Assembly (NCBI GenBank): GCA_027577595.1
Contig: JANBRJ010000091.1
Coordinates: 1-64,000, forward strand
Source: Coemansia sp. RSA 487
Lineage: Eukaryota > Kickxellomycota > Kickxellomycetes > Kickxellales > Kickxellaceae
Direction of reading: 5' to 3'
Length of the DNA stretch: 64,000 nt
Part shown: piece after piece, positions 30,536-40,653 of the stretch
Position numbering within the stretch: the stretch's first letter is position 1
How the letters are laid out: the number at the start of each line of letters is the position of its first letter
Notes under the pieces: model-generated
Databases searched by the model: none
Seen by the model: the letters and a program-made list of their open reading frames with translations, nothing else
Told to the model about the DNA's origin: nothing
Position numbers and translations under genes: made by a program

Positions 30536-32131
30536 ATGCCCAAAAGCTACAATTATAATAAAGGCGTGATGCTGCTCCTTGTGGCAGTAGCGTTTGTTCT
30601 GCCACAGCTACTAGCATCAACAGAAGACGCTGCTTATTCTCTCGATGAAAGCAGAGGGATTGTGAAGCGAGGAGCAGACATCCATCAAATAGATCTCCTG
30701 AGCGGCGTGCCGACGGCTCTGGCAGCATTGGCAGCGTTCCTGCAAATCATGCCTCCGCCCATCGCCATGGTCCACAAACGACTGCAGCGGTTCCTCGACT
30801 GGCTTCAGCGGAACATCGAAAGCGACTTCCACGTAACGCTGTACGCATGCCAGGACAAATGCCAGACGCAAACGTACGAGCCAACCAAGGAGTGCATCGA
30901 AAAGCGAATCCTTACAAACATTGGCGCGGCGGGCGTCGTTGGGTGTATCGGGAAGGATGTGCTGAGTGTCAAGGACTTGGTGGATGTGATACAGCACAAC
31001 AAGAACGGATACACATTGATTCGATTAGCTGGATTGGCACGGTATCCGGAGCTTGGTTCCTTGGCACGTACGATCCGTGTGGTCCAGTTCTGTCCGACAT
31101 TCGGACGTCGTGTGATCTTCTGGCAGTGGATGGCTGTGATTGTGACGTACACAGGGTACTTTATCTTCCATGGCAGGCTTCCCAAGGCAGTGTCCAAGAT
31201 ATGCGCGGCGGTGCGCACGGTATTTAGACGTGTGTTCTATGGACTCCCTCCGCTTGAATCTGCAGAGAAGAGGAAGCGCATTGGCGATTACTGCATATCG
31301 GAGCTTGCGCGACACAAGATCCTGGCCCACCATATCCCGTGGATCAGGTACTCTATCTACTACATCACAATGGAGCTTGCCGGCAGACATCTAAGTGTCC
31401 GCGATTGGGGCATCAGCGGTACACAGTATGGTAAAGCTACTGAAGGATTCAGCCATACGTTCCGTGAAGACGATGACAAAGATATGGATGTTGGTAAGAA
31501 ACAACAAACAAAGACTTCGGATAGTAATTTGGCGCCCAACGAAACAGGAATTGAGTTTAAGCATCCCATGTATCACCAGCGGCTTTTATGTACAAGGGCT
31601 GCAACGGATGAATGTTCAGCGGCACGACTTCTCTTTGCAGTGGCACTGCATAGCACGCGTGCCATGCTTTTATGTACGACTCTTGGGTTTGTACCGCCAT
31701 ACGTGTTGTCTAGCTCATTCAGAACTGTCGATCACATGTTGCATAATACGATGGTTATTGTCAAATACAACGATATGGACATCCTGTATCGCACAATGTA
31801 CCGTACCCAGCAGGGCCAGGAAAGCAGTAGCAAGCGGTTCCTTGAGCACGCAGCTTATGACCTTCTGCTTAAGAATATGCAGTCGAGGATGGGCGATATG
31901 ATCAAGAAGAGCTGCGACATCTGCTTCCTGATCAACTTGACACTGTGTAGGATCAATCCAATAGACTTGAAGCGGTGCATCCAGGCCGCAAAGGATAAGG
32001 ATGAGGCGAACAAGCGCAAGGCGGACGAGTGGCAAAGGGGAACAGAGGAGCGCATACGAGAGCAAACCAACCCATCCGGGAACCAAAGGGCGCAAATGGT
32101 GGTGGTGGTTGATTCGGAGTCGGAGTCGGAA

Positions 32132-32183
<52 letters not shown>

Positions 32184-33367
32184 AGTTGGAGCTGGAAAGC
32201 AAGTCGTCTGGCAGTGACAATGATGAAAGCGACATGGAAGCCGAACAACCGCCCGATATATCGCAGCTACTGTCGCCCTTCGCTATAGACGGGGTGACGG
32301 TGCAGCCAGAGACTTACGCAAGACTGTGCAGAAGCCACCTTGAAACGAATAAGCAGCTGAGCAGCGCTATCGATGGATTTTCGTCGCCAGACAACATCCA
32401 CTGGGGCTGCTCCACATGGGTGCTCTATCTGTTCAACACCGCGTACTCGAAAAACTTGGGATCGACAACCCAGGAAGCGGGCTACAAGGAGCTCGAGTGT
32501 CCACGCGAAGTGCGGGCGAAGCTCAAGCTGCTGTGCATGCTCCCGTACCGGCTCAAGTTCGGGATCCCCGACTCCAGGGGCAACCGTGGCAGCTCTCCAA
32601 ATCGAACGAGCGTAGGCGCTATGGTCGATACCATCGCAGCATGGAACGCATTGGAGCACGTGGACTATTGCAACTCGGTTCCTCCGTGGTGTCTTTGCGC
32701 CGGCCATTGCCAGGGTATCTGCACGCTTATCGTCGGCGAGCTGGCTATGGACACCACGGTGGACAAGTTCTTTGACATTCCGTATGCGTTTTCGATATAC
32801 AGCCGGATCGAGGCAGAGAGCCAGGCGGCAGCACACACCACTGGGTACTCGTCGACGACCCCCGTGATCTCGACGCTTCGGCTCGTGTGTGTGACAAACA
32901 CCGAATGCGTGGCGCGTCTGGAATCGGCGACGCAGGGTCTGGCGATGCTTGCCGTGCAGGGCACCCTGGGCGTCGTCTTCAGAATTGGCGCTGGCGGAGG
33001 CAGTGGTGCATGGAAGCTTGGTGAGTTGCTCTATTCAAAAGATCGCCACGTGGTGGTCATTTGCGGAAGCAACGTGCATCTGATTAGAAACAATGCCGGT
33101 GGCGCTGGCGCTGGCGCCGCCAGCACCAGCTCCGGTACCGATAGGTGGCCGTACTGCTCGTTCAGCGAAGCATGGAAAACCGAGGTGCTTCGGCTGAAGG
33201 CCCTGTCTTTGGCACCTGTCCAGGGATTGCGGCTCAATAGTGCTGACCAGCTGGGCCAAGTGTACGCCAGCGAAGCTGGAATGTCCACTGGGTTTCTAAC
33301 GTACAGCCACAACGTCAATAGTGCAAGAAAGAGGGCATTGAAACTGCCACACCGAAGTTTCTGCTAG
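30536..33367 (+). CDS. Large secreted or membrane protein, function unknown
   Basis: I do not recognise this 943-residue protein. It starts with a likely signal peptide (MPKSYNYNKGVMLLLVAVAF, then LPQLLA). A dibasic VKRG near residue 40 could be a Kex2 site that removes a short propeptide. A hydrophobic segment near 200-220 (WMAVIVTYTGYFIF) may cross the membrane. Cys residues around 100-145 (CQDKCQ...C) suggest disulphides. In the middle is an acidic/Ser-Gly linker, (SE)3(SG)8SE, followed by Glu/Asp-rich sequence. The second half has a Trp/Cys-rich part (HWGCSTWVLYLF, VPPWCLCAGHCQG) and a Gly/Ala-rich loop near 855. No catalytic motif is seen. The start ATG is at 30536; upstream the frame is open only through a TTG. 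Codon use is as in neighbouring real genes and the frame is long, so it is very likely expressed. Confidence 0.72.
32114..32185 (+). repeat. Hexanucleotide array encoding (Ser-Glu/Ser-Gly)n with G4 runs
   Basis: Twelve 6-bp units: TCGGAG, TCGGAG, TCGGAA, then eight perfect TCGGGG, then TCGGAG. They encode SESESE, eight SG pairs, and SE. The eight GGGG runs are spaced by only two bases, so the coding strand could fold into a G-quadruplex. Confidence 0.9.
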
Positions 33368-34553
33368 CAGTCCCCTCCTCTCGCTCCTTTAATATTGAAT
33401 GTTAAAAATAGAACACGTTTATTTTCGACTGAGAGGGGAGGGAGGATGTTTTCTGTTTGGGCTGTTGATCATCTTTTCACTGTATAAATTGGGGTCCACA
33501 TGTCTTTTTTCTGTTGCGTGAAAGTCGCATATGGCCAATCATATTGTGCGCACGACTTTTGCCAGTGTTTAAAGGTGTGGAAAAAAAAAGGTCTTGGCAC
33601 AGATGTGCTTGTTCCATTATCCTTCCCTTATTCGCGAGATCCTCAGAAAGCCCAAGGAAAAAAAACACAGTGTGACAATGACCCAGATATCTCCTCCTCT
33701 CCTTGCTTGTGGTGCAATGATGTCAACGTTGATATGTTGATGCATTGACGATTCCGATTCTTAAAAAAAACAGCAAGCCAAAAATACAAAACACTCCCCC
33801 CCCCCACATAACGCATACACAGCACATACAAAGAGCGTATCTTTGACATCAAAAGAAAACTCCACTCCTCTCGCCCATGCTGCTATAAAACATAATCCCG
33901 CTTACAAAGTTTTCTTTTCTCTCAATCCACTTTCTTTACGCAATAAGCAATGTTTTCTTCCGTTCTTTAAACTTATTTTTCATTCTGCTAATAGAAAGTA
34001 GTCCATATTAACAAAAGGAGTCAGGCCTTTTTAGCAAAAAGAGGTCCGTTCATCTTTACCATTTTGTTGTAGAAAACCCCCTCCCCAATCTCTTTATGTG
34101 TGAAGGGATTTTAGAAATCCCTCCTTTTTCCCCTTCATCTTCCTTTTAGAACAAAATAGCTTGTCTTCGCTTTAACTTGTTTGGAGAAAGAAATAAAGAA
34201 TAAGAAATCTTTACTCTGGTTCAGCTGGGGTGCGCGTTAGAGCTTCTTTAAATAGACTCCACTCCGCGACTTTGTGTCTTGTTTTGCTCTCCCCCATCTT
34301 TCTTATTTTTACCAAGGGATACTTTTTTTTTCTTTCCTCATTCCTCATTATTATTATTATTATTATTCCGCGCCCAAGCACTATTTCGAAAGTCCAGCTT
34401 TCTTCACTTTCTCTTTCTTTTTCAAGAGTTGTAACATATCCCCCCTTTTTCATTCCCTTTTTTTTTGCTTCTTCCTCTTTTTCTGTGTAAATATCTTGGA
34501 ACCACGAAAGGAAAAAAAGAGGAGATTGGCGGAATAGCGAAACGGCATATATA
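33368..34553. other. 1.2 kb spacer, pyrimidine-rich
   Basis: It holds the 3' flank of the large secreted-protein gene and the promoter of the LEA-2-like gene. It contains a run of about ten C (around 33795-33805), long C/T tracts from 34080 on, and seven ATT units at 34347-34367. No gene was seen; frames here are under 125 codons and of biased composition. Confidence 0.5.
34347..34367. repeat. ATT trinucleotide microsatellite
   Basis: Seven perfect ATT units in the 5' flank of the LEA-2-like gene. Confidence 0.85.
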
Positions 34554-35609
34554 ATGTTTAACGCATACAACAACAATAACGGTGGCTACGACCACTACGA
34601 CCACTACAACCAGCACCAGCCACAGCAGGCTGCGTTCTACAACAGACCGCCTAGCGACCACTACAATAACGGGTTTACTGTGTCACCCGCCACATCGGAT
34701 GGATTAGACTCGGGGCAGTTCTTCAGCGCACGTGCCGACCCACATGCCAGCCACGACAGCTTAGGAGGAAGAGCACATGGATTCGGCGACGGCCAGCAGA
34801 GAAGCAGCAGCGCTGCAGGGTTCTACCTGAATCGACACCCCGAATCCGATGCCACAGCTTACGATACTGCCGAGGCAGAACTACTGAAGAATGAGGACGA
34901 GCTAAAGTCGCCGGCAAAGCGCAGGAAGAGAAGGTGCTGTGGAGGCGGATACTACTGCTTTTGCTTTTCGCGCAAATGCTGCCTCATTTTCATTCCTATC
35001 CTGATCCTCATTCTTGCAGGACTTGGAGTCACGCTGTACTATGTGTTTCCGCGTATCCCGCAGGTCACGTTTGACCATGTGTCGGTTCCGCAATCGGGTC
35101 GTGAAGCAACTTCGGGTGCCACCGTGCAGCAGCTGGTGGATGGTGTTTCCATCAACCGCGACGGCGTAGTCACTGTTCCGCTTGTCATCCACCTGAATGT
35201 AACAAACCCCAACTTCATCCCCTGGACAATCCACAATGTCACGGTTGATGGGTTTTTGAAGAACTCTACGTCGGGCGGCAGCAACTTCCCTGTGGGTTCA
35301 GGCGGCCTGCAAGAGCCGTTCAAGATGCCTAAAAAGTCTGAAGGCAACGATATGGGCATTTCGTTCAACTTCCGCTTGGACACAAGCAACAACAACTACT
35401 TGCAGGCAGCAGAGGTCGTGCAGCAGGCGTGTACGGCGGGCGGGCCCCAGCTGCGCTTCTACTACTCGGCCAAGGTTATCCTGAAGGCCATTTCGTGGCT
35501 CGGAATCAAGCCCACGATCTCTGACACCATCAACTTTGACTGCCCTATCAGCCAGATCGAAAGCTTGGGCATCAATATCAGCGACCTGACCGGCCTGACT
35601 AGCACGTAA
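34554..35609 (+). CDS. LEA-2-like single-pass membrane protein
   Basis: The 351-residue protein has an Asn/Tyr/His/Gln-rich N-terminus (1-60), a basic then Cys-rich juxtamembrane stretch (AKRRKRRCCGGGYYCFCFSR), and one strong membrane helix near 141-166 (LIFIPILILILAGLGVTLYY). A C-terminal beta-rich domain follows. Its pattern (VPLVIHLNVTNPNFIPWTIH, then VGSGGL and later DTINFDCP) fits the LEA-2/NHL-type domain, known in plants and in several fungal membrane proteins. The N-terminus is probably cytosolic with the LEA-2 domain in the lumen or outside, as in a type II protein. The clustered Cys next to the helix are candidates for palmitoylation (inference). The start is the ATG at 34554. No enzymatic function is expected. 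Confidence 0.7.
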   Translation: MFNAYNNNNGGYDHYDHYNQHQPQQAAFYNRPPSDHYNNGFTVSPATSDGLDSGQFFSARADPHASHDSLGGRAHGFGDGQQRSSSAAGFYLNRHPESDATAYDTAEAELLKNEDELKSPAKRRKRRCCGGGYYCFCFSRKCCLIFIPILILILAGLGVTLYYVFPRIPQVTFDHVSVPQSGREATSGATVQQLVDGVSINRDGVVTVPLVIHLNVTNPNFIPWTIHNVTVDGFLKNSTSGGSNFPVGSGGLQEPFKMPKKSEGNDMGISFNFRLDTSNNNYLQAAEVVQQACTAGGPQLRFYYSAKVILKAISWLGIKPTISDTINFDCPISQIESLGINISDLTGLTST

Positions 35610-35944
35610 AATAAAGTAGCTTTTACTTTTTCTATGTTTCTTCTTGTATGTAATAGAAAATGTACCATTTTTCAAGGTATAAAAGACTTGTTGTTATTGT
35701 TGTTCCTTGTTTGGGGAGGGGGAGGAAGATCTGGCGATGATCTGATCCACAGAGGATCCAATCACATAGAGGGGGGGGGGAGTTTGGGAGAAGCAGCAAG
35801 AGTACTTTACTTACCTGAGAGGTCGAGACCTTCTTTTTCTCGCTTCTCCGCTCATTTTTTTTTACATATAAAAATTTCCGTGCTTTGTATTATTCTTGCT
35901 CATCTGCTTATAATTGGAAAAGAGCCCCTCCCCTCATTTTCCAA
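35610..35944. other. Spacer between the LEA-2-like gene and APM4
   Basis: 335 bases. A G-rich segment (about 35710-35780, including a run of ten G) and T-rich blocks precede the AP-2 mu start codon. No gene. Confidence 0.5.
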
Positions 35945-37318
35945 ATGATTAGCGCTGTGTTCATTTACAACCAAAAGGGCGAGGTGCTGATATCACGGCT
36001 ATACCGCCACGACGTTAAGCGGTCGATAGCCGACGTCTTCCGAGTACACGTAATATCGTCGCCCGGCGAGATACGCAGCCCTGTGACAACCCTGGGAAGC
36101 ACCAGCTTCTTCCACATCAGGTACGACAACCTTTGGGTATGCGCCGTGGCCAAGAACAACAGCAATGCGGCACTGGTCTTTGAGTTCCTGTACCGGCTCC
36201 TAGGGCTTGGGGTCTCGTACTTTGGCAGATTTGACGAGGAGGCGGTGAAGAACAACTTTGTCCTTATCTACGAGCTCCTCGACGAGGTCCTGGACTTTGG
36301 GTACCCGCAGAACATCGAGGTCGATACGCTCAAGCTCTATGTGACTACGGAAAGCATTCGGTCAAAGAACGTCGTGGTTGACCAGCAGCAGCCGCCTCAG
36401 AGCATCACTATGCAGGCGACGGGCGCGACGACGTGGAGACGCAACGATATTTTCTACAAAAAGAACGAGGCCTTTGTCGATGTCATCGAGTCGGTCAACC
36501 TGATTATGTCGGCCAAGGGAACAGTGCTGCGGGCCGATGTCCAGGGCCAAATCGTCATGCGGTCGTTTCTGTCGGGTATGCCTGAATGCAAGTTTGGGCT
36601 GAACGACAAGCTTGTTCTGGACCGCGAGACCGGCAGCGCCTCTTCTCCTGGCGATGGAATGGGGGTCGCGACTGGCGGCGTGCGGCGGCTTGGGGCGCGT
36701 GCCGGCGGGATGAGCGGCGTGGGCGACGGCGAGAGCGTCGAGATAGCGGACTGCCAGTTCCACCAGTGCGTGCGGCTCGGGCGGTTCGATACGGACCGCA
36801 CCATCTCGTTTATCCCGCCCGACGGCGAGTTCGAGCTGATGCGGTACCGCACGACCGACAACGTCAACCTGCCATTCAAGGTTCTGCCGGTCGTGCGCGA
36901 GCTCGGCAAGGCCCGCGTGGAGTACGAGGTTCTGATCAAATCAAACTTTAGCGCAAAGCTGGCAGCCTCCAACATGGTTGTGCGCATCCCGACACCGCCA
37001 AACGCTACAAAATGCCGCATCAAGGTTGCAGGCACGGGGAAGGCAAAGTACATCCCCGAGGAAAACGCCATGGTCTGGCGCATCTCCCGATTCCAGGGCC
37101 TGCAGGAGGCATCGCTGACGGCGGTGGTTGACCTGACGCACATGACAAAGCCCACGCCGTGGGTGCGCCCGCCCATCAACCTGGACTTCCAGGTGCTGAT
37201 GTTCACAGCGTCGGGGCTCCTGGTGCGCTTCCTCAAAGTCTTTGAGAAGGCAAACTACCAGTCCGTCAAGTGGGTGCGCTACATGACAAAGGCTGGTAGC
37301 TACGAGATCCGCATCTGA
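35945..37318 (+). CDS. APM4: AP-2 complex mu subunit
   Basis: This is the medium chain of the AP-2 clathrin adaptor, which binds Tyr-based sorting signals and PI(4,5)P2 during endocytosis at the plasma membrane. The 457-residue protein opens with the longin-like domain, MISAVFIYNQKGEVLISRLY and later FGRFDEEAVKNNFVLIYELL, both diagnostic of AP-2 mu. The linker near 155-175 carries the Thr-rich TGATTWRR part, the usual site of Ark/AAK kinase phosphorylation. The mu-homology domain follows (KKNEAFVDVIESVNLIMS) and ends with SVKWVRYMTKAGSYEIRI. A Gly/Arg-rich insert of about 30 residues sits near 238-268. I start at the ATG at 35945 because the family begins with MISA; the frame extends 20 codons upstream without resemblance. 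Confidence 0.96.
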   Translation: MISAVFIYNQKGEVLISRLYRHDVKRSIADVFRVHVISSPGEIRSPVTTLGSTSFFHIRYDNLWVCAVAKNNSNAALVFEFLYRLLGLGVSYFGRFDEEAVKNNFVLIYELLDEVLDFGYPQNIEVDTLKLYVTTESIRSKNVVVDQQQPPQSITMQATGATTWRRNDIFYKKNEAFVDVIESVNLIMSAKGTVLRADVQGQIVMRSFLSGMPECKFGLNDKLVLDRETGSASSPGDGMGVATGGVRRLGARAGGMSGVGDGESVEIADCQFHQCVRLGRFDTDRTISFIPPDGEFELMRYRTTDNVNLPFKVLPVVRELGKARVEYEVLIKSNFSAKLAASNMVVRIPTPPNATKCRIKVAGTGKAKYIPEENAMVWRISRFQGLQEASLTAVVDLTHMTKPTPWVRPPINLDFQVLMFTASGLLVRFLKVFEKANYQSVKWVRYMTKAGSYEIRI

Positions 37319-37616
37319 TCAGGCGATTAAGGGAGAGGGGAAAGGATAGTTACTGCTTTCTCCCTCCCTCCTCTCCTCCTCCCCCCATGCAAAGGCGCTT
37401 TCTATCAATGCGTTGTTGATGACGCGGATCAGGCAAGTGTGTGCCTTTCTTTCTGAAAGCTCCTTTCTGGCCATTTCCCTCTTTCTCTCTCCCTCCGCCT
37501 CTCCACGTAGCTTTTATTCCTTTATATATTACTACCTGTTTTTTTTTTTTTTTCACCCTACCACTACCAATTCACTACATATATTCCTCTCCATACGTAC
37601 TGCCTACCATTTGCCA
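37319..37616. promoter_or_regulatory. Pyrimidine-rich promoter/5' UTR of the aminopeptidase gene
   Basis: About 300 bases with dense C/T tracts (37360-37385, 37470-37510) and a run of about 15 T near 37540. Such CT-rich blocks are common before fungal start codons. An open frame runs through it in phase with the aminopeptidase, but it would encode low-complexity Phe/Ser residues before a clear signal peptide. Confidence 0.5.
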
Positions 37617-38789
37617 ATGAAGTGCCTATTGCAAATTGCGTCAGTCCTTGCCCTGGGCATTATTGGCCTTGCTGCCGCTAGCCCGACCCAGCAGCACGCC
37701 TTTGTCGCTCCAGGAACCGCGCCCGAGTCCGGCCTGTATTCCAGCGACAGGCTGATCAAACTCAGCGAGACCGCGCAGCCGCAGCTGATGGCGATGGACG
37801 ACATTTTTGGTCTGCGGCGCGCAGGCGTTCGCTTCATCGACATCACTGATGCACAGGAGCTGTACCAGGACAGTGCAGCCAGTGCAGCCAAGAATGCGCC
37901 TCTGCCGACATCTCTTACCCGCGGCGACGACGTGCGCCAGACGATAGACCGGCTGTCGACCAAGCTGTACGGCGACGTCCTGACGCCCTTCACTGCGTTC
38001 CATAACCGCTACTACGACTCACAGAATGGCAAAAAGTCCTCCGAGTGGCTGCAGCAGCAAATAGCCCAGCTGGTCGACGACTCTTCCAGCTTCGCCGCCA
38101 CTAATGTGACGGTGCGTGCGTTTGGGCACAAGTTCCCGCAGTCGTCGATTATCCTGCGCATCGAGGGCAGCGACCCGCAGCATGCACAAGAGACGGTGCT
38201 TCTCTCAGCACACCAGGACTCGGTCAACATGTGGCTCCCTTGGTTTGGACGCGCAAGCGGTGCCGACGACGACGGGTCCGGAACCGTGACTATTCTGGAA
38301 TCCCTGCGCGCGCTTCTTGCCCAAGGATTTGCGCCAACAAGGTCTGTTGAATTCCACTGGTACGCTGGCGAAGAGGGCGGATTGCTGGGTTCACAGGACG
38401 TTGCGCTTGACTACAAGCGTGCTGGCCGTAGCGTAGTGGCCAACCTGCATTTCGACATGACTGGGTTCTGGAAGAAGGGATCGAAGGAGGTCATTGGTCT
38501 TGTGTCGGACCGCACTGACCCTGAGGTGCGCGCCTTGGTCAAATCGCTGGCTGAAACGTACACACGCCTGAAGACCAGCGAGTTTGCATGCGGCTATGGG
38601 TGCTCGGACCACGCGAGCTGGAACCAGGCAGGATATCGCTCGGCTATGGCGTTCGAGTCCGACGAACTGGAAGCAAACACCTTTATCCATACGCCGAGCG
38701 ACACTGTGGATACCCTTGATTTCGACCACATGCTCGAGTTCTCAAAGCTGGCGGTCGCCTTCGCTTATGAGGTCGGATATGCCAAGTGA
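37617..38789 (+). CDS. Secreted M28-family aminopeptidase (leucine aminopeptidase type)
   Basis: The 390-residue protein has a signal peptide (MKCLLQIASVLALGIIGLAA) and a propeptide-like region before the catalytic domain. The M28 two-zinc site is visible: His in LLSAHQDSVN, the bridging Asp in GADDDGSGT, the catalytic Glu pair in YAGEEGGLLGS, Asp in HFDMTGF, and the last His in FIHTPSDTVDTL. The pattern CGYGCSDHASW is typical of secreted fungal leucine aminopeptidases (M28E, Aeromonas/Aspergillus LAP type), with two Cys likely paired. It removes N-terminal residues from peptides outside the cell for nutrition. The ATG at 37617 is chosen because it gives the signal peptide directly. It stands immediately upstream of the 7-TM array. 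Confidence 0.93.
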   Translation: MKCLLQIASVLALGIIGLAAASPTQQHAFVAPGTAPESGLYSSDRLIKLSETAQPQLMAMDDIFGLRRAGVRFIDITDAQELYQDSAASAAKNAPLPTSLTRGDDVRQTIDRLSTKLYGDVLTPFTAFHNRYYDSQNGKKSSEWLQQQIAQLVDDSSSFAATNVTVRAFGHKFPQSSIILRIEGSDPQHAQETVLLSAHQDSVNMWLPWFGRASGADDDGSGTVTILESLRALLAQGFAPTRSVEFHWYAGEEGGLLGSQDVALDYKRAGRSVVANLHFDMTGFWKKGSKEVIGLVSDRTDPEVRALVKSLAETYTRLKTSEFACGYGCSDHASWNQAGYRSAMAFESDELEANTFIHTPSDTVDTLDFDHMLEFSKLAVAFAYEVGYAK

Positions 38790-39231
38790 TTAGGAAAACA
38801 AAAGGAAGCCCTCTCTCTCTCCCTCTCTCTTTTTTTTACTTCTGCTTCCTATTCTATTTGGTCTTTCCGGCGTTGTTTTTTTGTAAGAATTTTTAGAAAG
38901 AAATCTAATTAACCTTTGCTTGAAAGAACCGAAAAAGGCTGAACGGTTCTTGGCATCATATGATCTATTGAAAATGAAGTCACAATTGATTCTGTGCATT
39001 TCTGATGCGCCGCCGATACAAAGTAATTGCTGGGTCTCATGTTCAGAGAGAAATAGAGAGATACAAAAAAGAATTATTTTCCAACTACTCATCCCAGGAG
39101 AAAACAAGTTGTATATGCTTTTTGTTTTTTGTTTTTTGTTTTTACCAACTACTATCTATACGTTTACCTTTTATTTTTGTAAATATCGATTCGCTTTTTT
39201 ATTTTTTAATTTTAAAAAAACAATAGGAAAA
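38790..39231. other. Spacer between the aminopeptidase and the 7-TM array
   Basis: 442 bases with CT repeats just after the aminopeptidase stop (38808-38832) and T-rich sequence before the first array gene. The array gene's frame stays open upstream through most of this spacer, but composition and the position of sequence similarity argue that it is non-coding. Confidence 0.5.
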
Positions 39232-40110
39232 ATGTATATTCCTGCTGCAAATACTATCTTCAGTCATATGACTCTTCACAAACGCGACAGCCAAAACCCA
39301 AGCGAGGCAATTGCACCCATCGCCTGCTTCGCCAAAGCCTGTTTACCCGCATCCGCCGACTGGCTCACATCCGTGCCCAACGGGATAGTAGGGTTTGTTC
39401 TGGGCATTCTCCTCGTCATTGTCGGCATCTGGCGTGTCGACAAGCAATGGAGGCATTGCAGTATAAAGTACCCCTTGCTGCTCAACGTCATAGCCATCGT
39501 GGAGCTGTTCTTCTCGATGGCGCTCAGGTGCTCGCTGGGTCGGTCCGTCGGCAACAAGACTGCCATGTACAAGGCTTCGCTATTCACCGGGTACCATGCA
39601 GCGGTTATGCTTACGCTTGTGTTGGCTGTGTTCTGGCGCCACATCTATTTGAATCATGACAGATGTGCTTCAGCCAAATCGACAGAACAACCACCGCCAA
39701 CTTCAAAGCTTATGAAGAACCTTACTGCTTCTATAGCCGTAGTGGTGTTCTTTGGCTTGCCAACGGCGCTGGCTGTGCTAAGCGCATCGTTTGCATTGAC
39801 TACTGGTCTGCAGTTTGCCACCGTTCTGGGCGCATTGCTGGGTATTGAAATCATTGCAATGGCCATCAGCTCATTCGTAGCCTTGCGGCGGAACTCTATT
39901 GCCTCCCCTTTGGCTATGCGCTTCCAGGTGCTAATGTCCCTGGTGGTTGTACTGCTTTTGCTCTGGGTATCGTTCACCATAGCACGTGCAAATGTGCCAC
40001 TCGACAACGTAGCAAGAACAAGCCAGACTCTGTATTACCTTTTTGCATATGTGCCGCTGATCTTGGCATGTCTTGTAATGACGCTTGTGGAATCTAATCG
40101 GCCGACGTAG
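39232..40110 (+). CDS. 7-TM protein of the C-x4-C-x4-DWL family, array copy 1
   Basis: The 292-residue protein has seven hydrophobic segments. Before helix 1 it carries the array signature in a variant form (CFAKACLPASADWLTSVP). In helix 2-3 it has MALRCSLGRSVGNKTAMYKA, and near the end of helix 6 ARANVPLDNVARTSQTLYYL, which corresponds to the family motif R...L(D/N)N..R.SE..F.LLN.LPL. The DWL lies two residues further from the second Cys than in other copies. Overall size, seven helices and the late Arg/Glu motif resemble fungal RTA1-like lipid-translocating/stress proteins, but only weakly; I treat it as an unnamed family. The ATG at 39232 gives a protein as long as the other members. Probably a plasma or vacuolar membrane protein with the Cys pair outside or in the lumen (inference). 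Confidence 0.72.
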   Translation: MYIPAANTIFSHMTLHKRDSQNPSEAIAPIACFAKACLPASADWLTSVPNGIVGFVLGILLVIVGIWRVDKQWRHCSIKYPLLLNVIAIVELFFSMALRCSLGRSVGNKTAMYKASLFTGYHAAVMLTLVLAVFWRHIYLNHDRCASAKSTEQPPPTSKLMKNLTASIAVVVFFGLPTALAVLSASFALTTGLQFATVLGALLGIEIIAMAISSFVALRRNSIASPLAMRFQVLMSLVVVLLLLWVSFTIARANVPLDNVARTSQTLYYLFAYVPLILACLVMTLVESNRPT

Positions 40111-40653
40111 TAATATCCGTATATGGAACATCCCAATTGTTTTCTGTACATGTCGCCTTTTGGTATAGAGAGCAAGCTATTTTTGTAATTTATTCGGTTC
40201 TTTTTGTGAATAAAAACCCTTCAATGTGTATAGAATTTGTATTCACTATGGCAATCTTGGCACATTTCAGAAGAGAAAATCTATGTAAGACATAAAAACA
40301 ACAACACATCTTTATGCCACATGTATAAAGAAATTTGCAAGGAGCAAAAGGATGGATTAGATAAAATAAGCTTCCTCTTGTTTTTTTTCTACCTTCTTTT
40401 TGTTGAAATATCTGGAGGAGATTGTAAACTCATATTATTGCCCTGCATATTTAAAAGACCTGGTAGACGGGCAGCAATTTCTCAATTTTTCCTTTCTTTT
40501 TTTTTCCCCTTGAAACCAAATTGCTTGTACAGATTATTTTACTCCTTTCTACCAATATTTCATGTTTATATCATTATTATCATTATCGCAATACATTTGC
40601 TGGACAATACGCTCATCACTTTTTCGGACAAGAAGATTTTTTTAAAGTGAATA
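40111..40653. other. Spacer between 7-TM copies 1 and 2
   Basis: 543 bases, AT-rich with T-runs (40380-40400, 40495-40512). A possible polyadenylation signal (AATAAA) is at about 40209-40214. A long frame through it lacks resemblance to anything and ends in T-rich sequence. Confidence 0.45.

Noticed and set aside
34211-34576. 121-codon minus-strand frame before the LEA-2-like gene
   Set aside because: Translation of a pyrimidine/ATT-rich promoter (Glu/Lys/Ile runs) with no domain.
38920-39231. 104-codon upstream extension of 7-TM copy 1
   Set aside because: Starts at a non-ATG codon, low-complexity Phe-rich, and similarity to other copies starts only after 39232.
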